This document shows positions 37,021 to 49,480 of a stretch of 64,000 nucleotides of DNA, one piece after another. The notes beneath the pieces are model-generated. The model ran no database searches. It saw nothing but the letters and a program-made list of their open reading frames with translations, and was not told the origin of the DNA. A program made the translations under genes and the position numbers. The stretch comes from Struthio camelus (Eukaryota; Chordata; Aves; Struthioniformes; Struthionidae). The stretch spans positions 4,028,001 through 4,092,000 of the forward strand of contig NC_090967.1 in NCBI RefSeq assembly GCF_040807025.1. Direction: 5' to 3'. How positions within the stretch are numbered: position 1 is the first letter of the stretch; each line of letters opens with the position of its first letter.

Positions 37021-38850
37021 TGCCGCTTTATTCACGGATCAAAATCACACACACAGACACTTTTCTTGTTTTAAAATAGTGCCAATATTGCTCTGCTTCA
37101 TGTCCTTTCAGGAGGTTTTGTGCAGACACGCTTGTGCCTTTTATCCGGCCACTGGAGAACAGAGATGCATGCAAGCTCAGCTGCGGCTGCTGGGTGTCCT
37201 CGAGAGGAAGTGCTTGATGCTGCTCTTGGCTCCCCTGGATGTGCATGGGAACTGTAATCCATGGGAAGTGCCTGCTCGGTGAATTAAACTCCCCAGTTTG
37301 CTCCTAATATAAATTACCAGCTTTCTTCAGAGGGCTGGTGATTTTTTGCCAGGTGCCAGGGTACTAGGAAAGATGCTGAAACGGTGCTCAGAGCCACGTT
37401 TTGATCCTAAAGATTTTGCTGGGGGAAAACCTTAGGTCTTGAAACGCTTTGGAGGGAGAGGATGATTGTCTGGGGGATTTCTTGCTGTGACTCCAGTAGC
37501 ATGATTCTTCACCCTGCCTTACAATTGAAGTGAAAAACGTACATTGTCGAGTGCTTTAAAAAAAGTGAACTTTTGAGCAAAAAGTACTTGGGAGTGTGAA
37601 CTATAGACGAGCTAGCACTCTGCTCTTCCATGCTGCTCTGTTTGCAGTACCTGATGTGAGAGACAAGATCGTTTCAGTGACACTCCCTCTTTTTGCACGT
37701 TTCAAGAGATAGTTTATGCTGTGGATTAAATTTTTCCAGCTGTATTCTAACTTCTTGTCCCTAAAGCTCAAGCTTTTTTTTTTTTTCCCAAAATGCCACC
37801 AAATAACTGAATGAATACATCATACATTGTAATCCTTATTCATATTCCCTGAAGAATTGCTTAATACTTTGGTGATGAATCTCTTATTAGTCTATTATTA
37901 AGGAATGTTTGCCATTGCTTTCGTTTTGGCAGCTCCTTGGTTCATTTTACATTCTGATGTTGGAGAACAAAACACGTTTCACGCTGTGAAAGCCTCTCCT
38001 GATTTCTCCCGACTTTCTTCATATAAGAGGATTGAATTGCATGAGTAGCCAGAACATTATGCAATATTTCTGTTGAAGGGGAAAAGATAGACTATACCTG
38101 GATGTATGTCTACTTTACACTTTGGGCTTATGCTCATCCTAGGCTAGTAGTGACTTGGAAGATGGTAATAACTAGTAGCCTGTGGCCTTTATGAAATTTT
38201 ATACCACCTTCTCCATCAGATTTATGGAAGTTAGTAACTTGCCTCAGAAAATTAAGATTAGAGTTGAGCTTTTTCCAGTGTTTTCCCTGGAAGCATGATT
38301 TACCCCAGTCAGCAGTAGCATGTGCTGATGGATGGAAAAATCCAGGGCCAATTAAAAAAAAGATATGCAATAATAGGGTGTAATAGTGTACTAAGGGATT
38401 TTAATTTCAAGTTCCCCCCACCCCACCCCTACAAATCCTACCCAGCTGGGTACAGTGGGTTGCCTGTGTTATTCCTTCAAGACAAGAGTGTTGCAAACCT
38501 ATTTTGGAAGGTAAATTAATCTCTATATTGATCCTGTTTTATGAGTACATAGGAAGAGTGAGCGTTTTCCCACTGCAGAAGCACGTCTGTGCCCAAGAGA
38601 ACATTATGCGTGCACACACTCACGGGACTGGAGATCAAGGCTAGAGCCCTGATTTTTCTGCTCTTCACAAATAGCTTCAAGCATCCCTGCTGTAGCTGTC
38701 TCGAAGAAGACAACAATATCTTTTGTGAATTTAATGTAAATTACTTGTAGTATTCCGTTGAGTCCCTTTCTTGAATTGTATCTGTGAAAGATCCCTCTGT
38801 AGCTTTATGGCTATTTTGGAGATTCAGCTAGCAAACTTTTTGGCATATAT

Positions 38851-38872
38851 GGGGGGGGGCCGGGGGTGGGGA
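38851..38872 (+). other. G-rich tract with quadruplex-forming pattern
   Basis: A run of nine G, two C, five G, T and four G gives enough G triplets separated by short loops to satisfy the usual quadruplex pattern. Confidence 0.6.
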
Positions 38873-41800
38873 AGTGGAGGAATCTTATGTGCGTACTTAG
38901 CTGAGCAAAGTGCATTATTACTTCTACTAGAGTACTTCTTGCCTTCTTGCCTGAGTAACATAAGTAAAAAAAAAAAAAATGCAGAGGAGTTGATATTTTC
39001 TTTTTGTCTCCCATCTGTAGCTAGTAACATTTCTCCACTAGAGAAAATGAATGTATTATCCTTGGGTTTTTTTTAACACTATTAATGCCTCGGTTATGTG
39101 TACGTCTCTGACCTATGCTACTGAAGTATATCTACTCACTCCAGATGTACATCATAGTAAATCATAGTAAATAAGAACAGAAACCAACCCTTATGGTTTG
39201 GAAGACTGAACTGGAAATTGAGGATGAACAAAATCTAGTTTTTTGTCTTTGAAACAGGCAGATGGGATCGTTTAATATATTGCTCGCTAAAGTTTATTTT
39301 GACTGAAGTCTGATATCAAGTAGCATCCCAAGCAAATATTTAAGAATAAAATACCGTATTGCTGACTTATAACTCTGTTGCTGTTAGCTTAAACTAACTA
39401 TGGTTATAAAATCATGCGTATTGGCATGAGTTCTGTTAGCAGAGCAGTAATTGTTTGTATAGAGTATTTTAGATCAGTTGTGTTTTCAGCTATTACGTTA
39501 ATGGAAAGCATGTTTTGACATCTTCCCCTGAGCTCACTGACTAAACTGTCTAGATTTGGAGTTCTATCTGGCTGCCATAAAGAAACTGTCTTTCCTCTCT
39601 TCCCCACCCAAATCTATTCTCAGTCCATAAAGGAGCCAGAAAAAGGTTAAATTTTGATTTCTCTAACAAAGGAAACAAATCATTTTGCTTTGAAAATTGG
39701 CAGTGCAATTGACTTCAGCTACCTGCTTAACTGAGGCTCTCTAGAGGTGTTGGATGGTTTTTTAACATGCCTCAAGTTGTTTGAAGCACGTTTATCTTGT
39801 AAATACCTTCGGATCATAGCCCATGAGACCCGTGAGTCAGGGAGTAGGAAAGGGTCAAGTGTGGCTAATGTAGAAACCCGAGTCCAATATTTTGTCAGAA
39901 GAAACATCAGTTCATTCTGTTACGCAGTGCCAGAAATATCCACAATTAATGCTTCTCAGCCTGTCCTCTCTCCCTTTCAGAAGTGCCTTTTTTCCCCCTT
40001 TTCTTTGTCTTTTGGGAATGAATACTGCAAATATGAAGACTTACTCTATGGGATGGTGAGATTAGCGTTTGCATATATCTTCTGGCTTTCTATTTAGAGG
40101 TTGGTTTACGTAATTCACTCCTTGAAAGGAAAGCCAAGGGAGAGTAGTAATGGGTCAATATCTGAACACTATATAATTAAAAAAATATATATAGTAATCC
40201 TCAATACCACTGGATTTTTTTTTAAACTGTGCAGCTCAGACCAGAGAATTGGTTTGAGGTGATTTAATGGGTCTGCCGGTGTAATCTCTCCTGTTGAAAA
40301 ATCCATGGAAAGCTTTGCACCCCGTACAGCACATCTTCATTGTGCTTTGCAGCAGAATAAGGGGAAAAGTTCTTGCTGAAAGTTCAGAGCAATTAGGTAT
40401 TTCTTGACTTCTGCAAAAAGAACAGAATGGCAGCTCTGGAAGATGCTTAAGACTGCCGTGTTCGACTCGTGCGTCTGAAGGCGTTGGTCTCCAGTTGCTA
40501 CAGCTCAGACAGCATCCTCGCATCTCCTTAACTGTTCCAAAGAGAAAATAGCTGCTCCCGGTTCTTCCAGCTTTGATACAAAACTTTTAAGTCAGTGTCA
40601 CTGTGAGGGAGACTGACCTTGCCTATAACAATAACAAGTTTTGTTAATCCTTGAACTGTTAATTAGGCTCTTTGTGTGAATTTGCAAACATCTGGCGGGG
40701 GGGGGGGTTCCACCTTCCTTCAGGAGTCTGAAAGAAGCAGCCTGATACCTCCCCCTCTACGGCCGTTTCAATTGTGCGTTTTAAGATTTAACGTCTCTGT
40801 AACCGTTCTTGGCAGGGGCCTGAGAAGGGGCAGGTATCACACTCGGGTGAGCGCGAGAGCCGCGTCCATCGGCAGCTGCGAGGCCGGTGGGCGACGGTTG
40901 CGTGGCGCAGGAGAGCCCCCCAGCCCCGTTTGGGGGGGGTCCACCAGCCTCTGAACCGTGCCTGAACAAACACGTGTGACGGGCCGCTGCCGTTTGAAAT
41001 ATCTATTAAGTAAGAATAAGAAGCTGTCACAACCATTGTGTCTTGTGGTCATAACTTCTATTTGCCAAGGTAATCCACTGTCCCCTTCCATCACCCAGGA
41101 CAAGGTAGCATATTGCTTTTCACTCTGCCTCTTTTGCTCCTTTACAAAATGCACTCTTACTATTTTTGACCACAAGAATATCCCTTGAAAACTCTTTGTC
41201 TTTGCTAAGGTTGCTGCACTTTCCCACTGGTATTTGCTTTGCTAATTATTTATCCCTAGGAGGGTAGTTACTTTGTTTTCAGCAGCTGACACCTTTCCTT
41301 TCTAGAGGAGACGGATGTTTTTCCTCCCTTGCATAATTTAGATACTATTGACAGTTTAAAAAATATTTTGCAGAGTAACTAGGTACTTGCATTTGACTGC
41401 ATGTGAATAGACTCTTTCCATATTTCCATCTGCAAATTACAAAACTGTTCTATGAAATTTACTGTTACAAAGGTTTAAGGACTCTGGTTTAGTTTTCATT
41501 TAATCAGCTTACTCTGCAGAGGAAAATTTTTATCAAGTCTGGCAGTCCTCTTAATAGGTGTGTTTAAGAAATTAAATGATTCTGATTCTGGTTCCAGATG
41601 GGCTGTGACATTGGTAAAAAATGGAATTATTGCTTCTCTTCTTAATTGTGAAATGGGCAGAGTAACACCCAGTGGTCACTGTGTATTAAGAGATTTGCTT
41701 TAACTTTAAAAGGTTTTGTGGTCCTCAGCTGTAGCCCGCTATTGTTGCTTAGAAGTGCAGCCCACAACCCAGGAAATGCCTCATAATTTGAAAAACAAAC

Positions 41801-42383
41801 ATTTTTCTGGCTGGCCTCTATTAAAGGCACCATTTAGCCAGAACACTCGTATTAACATCGTGACATGAATCAATAAGCCACTCTCAATTAAGGCAAATAC
41901 TAATTGTTTGGAATAAGGAAATGTGATGTTTGATATATAGTGGTACCCTTGTAGCCTCTAATATGAGGCATGCATGGGGGAGGAGAGGGCAAAGGTGTAA
42001 AGTAAAGCAGGTGCTCTCGTTGCTTGGTGCCTTGAGGTTTGATTGCAGTGGGGTCTTCATGCACCTGAGGAGAGGGTCTGATCAGCAGGACCTGCTCCGT
42101 AATTGGAGTCCTTTCCAGGCTCTGCAGAGGTGGGTGGATGCTCTCTCTCTGTGCCATCCAACACGTGCTCTGGCTCGTGGTCTCCAGTGGTCTCCGTGCA
42201 GTTGCTCAGTTTGTGAGCAGAGGCATTCTTAGCATGCCTTCCAGTGCGTATCGTAGCTACACAGCATCTAATTGCGCTTTGCCACAACAACTAGCCAGCA
42301 AATTAACATGACAATGGATCTTAGGGTTTTGTAATTACTCAAAAATGTCACTGGGCCTGCAGGGTGATGGGCTCTGGCCTATC

Positions 42384-42398
42384 GGCAACCTGGCAACC
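42384..42398 (-). promoter_or_regulatory. Two X-box half-sites as a direct repeat
   Basis: GGCAACC occurs twice 8 bp apart (cggcaacctggcaacc). Each matches the RGYAAC half of an X-box, but no proper opposing half-site is present. Confidence 0.2.
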
Positions 42399-44137
42399 TT
42401 TCGTTCCAGGGCGGCGGGGCTCAGTCACTTCCTTCTGGTTGCTTTGCAGTCGTCTTGCAGGTGAAAAATCTGTTGGCAACTGTTCTTCCTGAGAATTTGT
42501 TGTTGCTACCACCTCCCTCCTCTGTTATGAAGGGTCCTTCTCGTAATTGCCTCACGTGTCATGCGTCACTGAATTTTGGGAGCAAGCTCTCAAGTGGAGC
42601 TGACATGTCAATCTTGGCATGTATAGTAAAGGGACAGTCCCTCAGAAGGGTTTGATCCCCTGGTAGCGCTTGACGCTTGACAGTCGTGTGTGTGACGAGC
42701 CTCTGTTCAATGGCAATCTTCTAGATCCTCTTATTACACTGATGCTTAAGCTGGCCATACCTTTAGAGTACTTAAAATACCTAGCACAGCTGGGGGGAAA
42801 AACAGACAAAATAACACTTCTTTGGTTCAGGATTTGCAGTTTCCAGATTTACCATGTTTCTCTCGCACGTGCACACATACACATGCATGCTCTTGGAAAG
42901 GAAAAGAGGTATTGGACATCTTCGACGGAAGCAGGATCTTGCAAGCATATACGGAGTTGGGAAAAATGCTAGAAGAGGGATGAAGGAAACTCGAACAATG
43001 AAGACAAGAATGTTTATCCTACTATTGCTTGGTTTTTAATAGCTCACTTATTGCAGGAATATTTTCTGGTAATAATATTGTTCAGTCACAGTTTACTGCT
43101 TTTCAGATATGACCCATTTATATCCAAATTGACAAGTAATTTGGAATCTGATTTTCATGTTACCATTGTGTCATCTAAGGGCAGTTACCGTACTTGGGTT
43201 ATATATGGTTTACGCTTACTCTGAAGCTGTGTGGTGAAACCGTAGGAATTTATTGCTGAATTTCTTTGCAGACCCAAAGTATTCCTGTCACTTCTAAATG
43301 CCAGCAGCTTCTGGTTTCTTCTGGTCTGTCCCAATTCTATGATTTGTGTGGGTTTTTTTGTTTCGGGGTTTTTTTTTGTTTGGGGTTTTTTTTTTTTCTT
43401 CCCTTCAAACACAATGTCTACTGAAATCGCCTGAAGAGCCGTCTCTGGCAGAGATGGGGATGCTACTTGCCAAATGGTAGCAAAACTGGCTCGCTGGAGG
43501 GAGGGGAGCAGAAAGTCTTCAACATTCACTGTGTAGTCCCTTAAATCGTATCTTAGCTTGCCCTTGGGCAGGGGAACTGCGTTGCTGGTCTGCCCCTGGT
43601 TTTGCAGCCCATCTTGGCAGAATTAGGGCTTTATTATCGCAAGAAAAGATCGAACCCCTGAAGGGACGTCTCTTACCATCAAAGGCCTGGATCACCTCTT
43701 GCACGGTGTTTCTGTGCAGCAGGAGCAGTGGAGATGTTTGCACTGCTTCACTTTAGGCACTAAATTTAAGCCAGGATTTTGGACACCCTGCGGAGGCAGC
43801 AGAGCGAGGCAGGTATCTCCGGAGGGTGGCTCAGGATCGCCGCATCTCCCTGCGCACCAATGCTGAGGGCTTGAGCCCCTCGCGAGGGTGCTGAGGGTAG
43901 GCTCTGGGGCTGGACGTCCCTCGCGTCCCAAAGCATCCGCATCCGAGAGCGTCCTGCGGGGCCGAGCAACCTGAGTATTTTCAACCCTACAGAGCTTGAG
44001 CTCCGTTTCCAGCTTCGTTTAGCTGGTTTTTGGGAGAGAACTGTCTGCAGTGAATCGAGCTTGTCCTTTTTGGAGGGGGGGGGAGGAATGAAATAATAGT
44101 TAATACTTAATGCATTATGAGCAACAATGCTGCTGCA

Positions 44138-44150
44138 GTTGCCTAGCAGC
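44138..44150 (+). promoter_or_regulatory. X-box with one mismatch
   Basis: GTTGCC-T-AGCAGC matches GTNRCC-N-RGYAAC with a single mismatch. It is a candidate RFX site inside RFX2 intron 1, about 2.9 kb before the X-box cluster. Confidence 0.4.
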
Positions 44151-46986
44151 CAGCTAGACAAGCAGGAGAATAAAAAGGCCCGGCTGAGTGAATGTGGTTG
44201 GAGCTGGTTTTTCGGTTTGCGGGTGGAATCCGACCCATGCAGTTCAGGGTTTTTTTGGGGGAGGGAGAGGAGATGGTGGAATTTGCCGCTAATGGATATT
44301 TTAGCTCTGTGGGCTCATCACTATCCACTTCCCCCACCCCCATCTGCTTTTCCTTTTCAGTTTTTTTTTTTTTTTTTCCAAGTGTAACTTGGAAAGCTTT
44401 AACCAAAGGGAGGTGTTAGTTTTGTATGGTTTCTAGAGTTGGAAGAGGTTTTAAAAAAAAAAAAAAACCCTTTCAAAGCTAGTTTTTCCTTAAATTTAGG
44501 ACTATATCTTTAGCAGTCTGGAGATCATTAGCATTTCATGGGTTTTTTTTTTTCTTTTTTCAAGATACTGCTGAGCACATGCAGTAAATGCTGTATAGAC
44601 TGGAAATAGCTGCTGCAGTCGCACTTAACTCTTCTAACATTGCCCTCGTTTGCGCAAAAAGTGGATGCGCAGTTAGTCTTCTGGAAAGTGAAAGTAGAAA
44701 AATACTTTGAGGTTGTTGTGTTTTTTTTTTCCAAAGGGGGGTGGTATTTGAGATAGCATATGATCGTACATAACCTGCCCCCTCCCTGCCAAGTAGACCA
44801 GAAAAGGCTGAATTAAAAAACACTGGGAGATTAAAAAAAAAAAAAAGCAAAAATAAAAAAAGCTGTTTGTTTAAATATTGACTTTCTGAAATTAGGGGGC
44901 CTTGTTTTATTTTTACTGAAAAAGTTAGAAAGCTTGAAACTTTTTTTTTTCTTTTTAGGCATAGCCGGGGTAGTAACAGGACTCCAGAAAGCCGAACTCT
45001 AAAGCCCCCCACTAGTATCAGCACTTGCAATAAGAGAGGCATCAACTCTCAATTTTAATACATTTGCCTCGTCCCAGTGGTAACTTTTTAGCATATTAAA
45101 GGCAGGAATGAGGGCACTTAAGGGAAAGGAGGGGAATGAGAAAAGTCTTGGGTTTAATTTGCCCATCTCAATACGGGAATAAGAACAGAGGCTCTTTCAT
45201 GGCAACCAGCCTCTTGTAGTCTTTGAAATGAGTTGATGGGCCTTGGATTAATGCCAGCAAAGATATCACTCTAGTAACTTTGGTGCAAGGACCAAAGACT
45301 GGCTGGGTCTAGACAGCAAGTTTTGGCTTGCCTCACGTTTGCTGCAGCTCAGAGATATTTCTGCATTAAAGTGTACCATAAGGCAATAGAGAGGATAGGC
45401 AAGGATAATATTAAGTAAAAAAGCTTATTTTGAATTTACTTTTTTTTTTTGTTGTTGTGGAATGAGTGCAAATGGTACCAAATAGCTTCACAAAGCTGCA
45501 ACTACCTATTTTCTCCCTGTGCTTTAAATTCTGGCATCTCTTAGTTTTCAGCTGTCACTTTTAAGGTGCCAAGCTGTGCTGAGCTCCTGGCTGTCTGGCA
45601 CAAGGGTCTGGTCTCCAAACATCACCAGGAGAAGGTCACGTGCCTCCTTTAAAATGTCCCTGGGCCTTTCAGTCCTGAGGGCAAGAGGCACACGGGTCCC
45701 TCTCCGAAGGAAGGAGATAAACGCAATCGAATGCTAGCAGGCTGCGGAGTACCTTGGTGGTTTGGGTCAGCAGTAGTTTGAAAACCAAATCTTTAATTAA
45801 ATACACAATTTTTGAAAGGCCTTATTTGAAGTGCTCCATACTGTGGCTTTTTTTCTATCCAATAGATGAGTGATTTCTGCTTTTTTATGACATTTGCCTC
45901 GGAGAAGTGAATGCCTTGCTGTAGCTGTGCTGCAACCCCCAGGAAGACGATGCTGTTAGTAGGTAAATGCCTGGGGCAAACGTGCTACGTGCTTGCAAAG
46001 AAACACTAAAACCGCCCGACGCCCGGAGATTGGCAGCTTCGGCGATAAGCCGGTGCCGGAACTTAGATTGAAAAGTTTGAGGGACAAATTGTGCCCCAGT
46101 TCTGCTCCTATTGATTTGAGAGCGTATGACAGCAGCGCGTGGCCTTAATGATGATTAGCAAGCAAAGCAGAGCTTTTATGTTTTGGATCATACCACTGTG
46201 TCCAGGCCAATGATCTGTTTCCAGTAGCCCCAACAAACAACACAATCTATTCTTTATAGAGCGTGTCTGAGCTCTCACTTAAAATCCTCTGAATGAAAAT
46301 TTTTTGCCTCAAATTTTAATGTTTAGAAAAAAAAAAAGCAAAATGGAGAGTTTAAATTAGTTTCACGTGTTCGCGGCACCAGGAAACATATCTTTCTGGA
46401 GAGTTTCTCCTCGTGATTAAGTCAGAAGAGCCACAAAAACCGCGCACCTCCTCCTGGATGCTCGGTTCCCCAGCGCAGCGCTGTCAGCTCGCTTTACCTT
46501 GCCCGGGACCTTTACGGGCAACTCGGAAGAGCAAACCTGTTGCTAGTAAGCTAAAACCTGCTTTAGAGAGATCGCTGCCGCTGGGAAATTTGCAGGGACC
46601 TACAAATGGGGGGGGGGAAGGCAAAAAAAAAAAAAAACAAGTTGAGAAAGTGCTTGCTCCCGGGGACACAGCGGTGTGCGCAACCCCTAGGCATCGCCCT
46701 CTCCAAGAGAGCTGAGCTCCTTCATATTTTTCAAAATAAAACCTTTTTCACAAGCCCCTTTCCTGGGCATCCGCCTGGAAGAGCAGAGTCCAGCCTGTTA
46801 TTCTATTTATTTCTGAAATGATCATTTTAATTTTTAAAAAAAAAAAAGCGCTCCCCTCCACCTCCTCAGTTACTATAGCGAAGAAATTATTTGCCCGTCC
46901 TCCCAGGGCTTCTGAAAATAATCGCTGACATATTTAGTGCGTTTTTCGCCCCGGCGAGCGTGGGCCGGGATGGGGAGGGGGGCAGC

Positions 46987-47005
46987 GGGGGGGGGGGGGG
47001 GGGGG
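46987..47005 (+). repeat. G19 homopolymer
   Basis: Nineteen consecutive G, 33 bp before the first X-box of the intronic island. Confidence 0.95.
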
Positions 47006-47038
47006 CTGGCATTGTTTGGTTTGGGAAGTGTTCCCGCC

Positions 47039-47051
47039 GTCGCCCGGCAAC
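47039..47051 (+). promoter_or_regulatory. X-box 1 (perfect consensus, 1-bp spacer)
   Basis: GTCGCC-C-GGCAAC fits GTNRCC-(0-3)-RGYAAC at every position. RFX family proteins, including the product of this gene, bind such imperfect palindromes as dimers. Confidence 0.65.
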
Positions 47052-47065
47052 GTCGCCCTGGCGAC
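47052..47065 (+). promoter_or_regulatory. X-box 2 (one mismatch, 2-bp spacer)
   Basis: GTCGCC-CT-GGCGAC directly abuts the first box. One base (G for A) departs from RGYAAC. It is itself a good palindrome (GTCGCC/GGCGAC). Confidence 0.5.
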
Positions 47066-47078
47066 GGGAGTGGACTGT

Positions 47079-47093
47079 GTCGCCCGTGGCAAC
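47079..47093 (+). promoter_or_regulatory. X-box 3 (perfect consensus, 3-bp spacer)
   Basis: GTCGCC-CGT-GGCAAC fits the consensus at every position and lies 13 bp after box 2. Confidence 0.6.
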
Positions 47094-47410
47094 CCCTGTT
47101 ACTTGACAAACAATGTGGGCCCGCGCAAACAGCGCCAGGAGCGCGCGCGCTCCAGCTCTTTAATTGCACATCTGCATGTGCTCCTTCCCCCCCCCCCCGG
47201 CCCCAATTAAACGGGTGTTTGAGCTGGGTTTGCCGAAGCCGGCCGGTTTATTTGCAACCGCGCGCCGGGTTAGTTTGCTCGCGTTAAGACTTTGGCCAAG
47301 TTGAGAAGGGGTCACGGCCTCCCCCTGTAACGCCTAAAAATAGTCCTAGAATTATGACTAAAGATAATGCTCTCCTCCCGCCCCCCCCCCCAGGTGGTTG
47401 CATTTTTCAA

Positions 47411-47449
47411 AATGACTTAAATCTTCCCCGGAATGACTTAAACCTCCCC
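47411..47449. repeat. Imperfect 21-bp tandem duplication
   Basis: AATGACTTAAATCTTCCCC (from 47411) is repeated as AATGACTTAAACCTCCCC (from 47432). Each copy contains TGACTTA, similar to an AP-1/MAF half-site. Confidence 0.8.
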
Positions 47450-49440
47450 CCCGCTGTCGGCTTGACAGCCTGTGAGCACGATCTTGAGCTTGTCGGCGCC
47501 GCGGCGAAGGAAACGCTGCTAAAGCTTCGGCTTTGCGTTGTCCTATGGTGCCTGAGCCAAAGGAGGGGTTGGGGGGGGGTCACCTGAACCCCTCTCCTGC
47601 CAGATCGGAGCCAGAAAGTTGCGTGGGCTGAGCTGTGTGTCGGTAAGGCGCTCACGCAGCTCTCCGGCCAGAAATACTGCCCGCAGGAATTTGTTGCCTG
47701 GATAAAAGATACAACGCGGTTAGTCCTAGCTCAGGAACAGTCTTTTTTTTTCTTTGTAGTTGCAGTAGCCGCAAAGCGGGAGCTATTAGACCGGTGTACA
47801 TCTGTCGCAAACCTCTTATCTCCTCCTGTTCCTCTTGAATGCAGTCCGCCCCGTTACTGTCCGCCCCAAAAAGCCAGCGGTGCCTTTCTCAAAGTGCAGA
47901 ATATCCAAATGTCTCTTCCGAACCTGCTTTTCCAGTGACTGCGAAGCAGCCTTTCCCGGAAAAGCTGCATCTTGCATTTTCTCTCTGGGGTCTTGTCTCA
48001 GTCCTGGGCTCTGCGAGTGCCAGTTATCAATAACTGCCTTAAATTTCTGCGGATAAAAAACAGGTAATTCCTCCTTTTCACCGGTCTGGGAAGCAATCCC
48101 TTCTCTCGCATTACTTGCAGATATGTGTGCTGAGTACTGTAATGAAATAGTTTAACGGCTGTGACTTGTAGTGTTGGGACCCGCCGTGCCCACCTGTGAC
48201 TCTGAACGCTCCTGCCCATGCCAGTCCACCCCATGGTGGGTCCCTTCCCCGGAGACCTCCAGCCTGCTGGCTCAGCCGCTTCTTCAACAAGCAAATTTGA
48301 AGCCATCCCTTTTTCTGAATGGCCACAGTTTATGTTTGTGGCTTGTTCTGCTTAACTTTGTTAAGGACCACAATGCTTGTGAATGGCGCTATGTAAATAA
48401 ATAACGATGTATTGAACTGTGTTGGCAGCAGTTAACTTCCGTATTTGCCGTTCAGCAGATAGGCATGACGGAAACGGCTGCTGCTGCCGCCCCCCCCCCG
48501 TAAATGAAATGCCGGGGCAAGGCGCCTACTTTGCGTTTAGATTGTCAAAGGGCTGGCTAGCTTAAGGACCAGTCAAAGGACTGTCTACAGTAAGAAGCGA
48601 GGGCTGACAAACATACAGGTTTAGATTAAAGTTGTTCTCTTGGAGTGAATTTTAAATAAGGGAGTTTCCCCAGGCAGAAAAGTATGGAGCAATGATTAAT
48701 TGAAGCCCCCACCTTGCGTTGCAGCTGGGCTCTGAAAGGCCTGGAGATGGAGCAGAGTTTAGTGTGTGACTCTTACTCCTCTTTCCAGGTGCGGAAGCTG
48801 CCTTGCTGCTCAGCAGATCTCAAGAAGTTGTGTTTCTTGGGCTGCCGCTATCTGCCACGGCTCTAGCAGAACTTCTTCCTGAAGTCAAGGTTTAGGAAGT
48901 TCATAGGAAAGACGCAGGTAGTCTCAAGCGTTTGTTGATGGGGCTGTGCTAGCCTAAAAATCTGTAACTGGCTGAGGTTTTTCCTAAAACCAAGCAGCTG
49001 GGACTCTTGCAGGTTAGGCTGTTGGCAGACTTGAGGATGAAATGCAACAGGGCAGTAAATAGGCTGTGTGCTGACCTGTACGTGATTTCTAAGCACCGGG
49101 AGGGGATACGTTCAGATCTGCAGGAATCCAGTCCTGCTTTTGACACTTAATAATATGAACGTGCTCCAAAACAAAGGACAGGTTTCCATATGGGAGGGAG
49201 GGAGGTTCGCAAAGTTGCTTTGCCCATGTTCAGGTCCGAGATCTGCGTGCATGGGACTCGTCGAGAGCTTGCTGCCAGCAACGCTAACCCGTCGCTGCTT
49301 CAGCTATTCGGTCTCAACTGGCTCTTAAGGAAACTCCATTTAAACAACCAGCGCAGATACATTCCTAGCTCTCTTCTGCCTCTGTGAAAGTTACTTTTAA
49401 AGAAACAGCAAAGATCAGTGAACTGCTCTTACACAACCAT

Positions 49441-49448
49441 TGTATATA

Positions 49449-49479
<31 letters not shown>

Positions 49480-49480
49480 T
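49441..49480. repeat. TG/TA dinucleotide microsatellite
   Basis: tgtatatatg, then a gtgtgtgtgtgtgt run, then a tatatatata run. Confidence 0.9.

Larger units (their letters stand above)
26390..46860 (+). other. RFX2 intron 1, first part
   Basis: About 20 kb with no supported exon. It holds a CpG-dense patch at 28,760-28,880 containing an E-box, TG/TA-rich microsatellites near 29,170-29,290 and 36,628-36,660, a 22-bp tandem duplication at 33,512, a MIR-like remnant near 36.9 kb, G-rich tracts near 27,820, 38,851 and 40,694, and X-box-like sites near 42.4 and 44.1 kb. The many short open frames show no family resemblance. Confidence 0.7.
46880..47660. promoter_or_regulatory. Intronic CpG island in RFX2, candidate alternative promoter or enhancer
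   Basis: Dense CpG and G+C rise abruptly about 20.6 kb into intron 1. The core (47,030-47,100) contains an E2F-like TTCCCGCC and three X-box motifs, next to a 19-base G run. Downstream plus-strand donor candidates are CAG|GTGGTT after 47,393, TCG|GTAAGG after 47,642 and ACAG|GTAATT after 48,063. Any of these could join an alternative untranslated first exon to the coding exon at 57,793. No transcript evidence is available here. Confidence 0.6.

Noticed and set aside
43318..43400. Possible CR1 3' end (ccaattctatgattt)
   Set aside because: Only one short octamer-like match is present, followed by T/G-rich simple sequence. No upstream CR1 body is visible.
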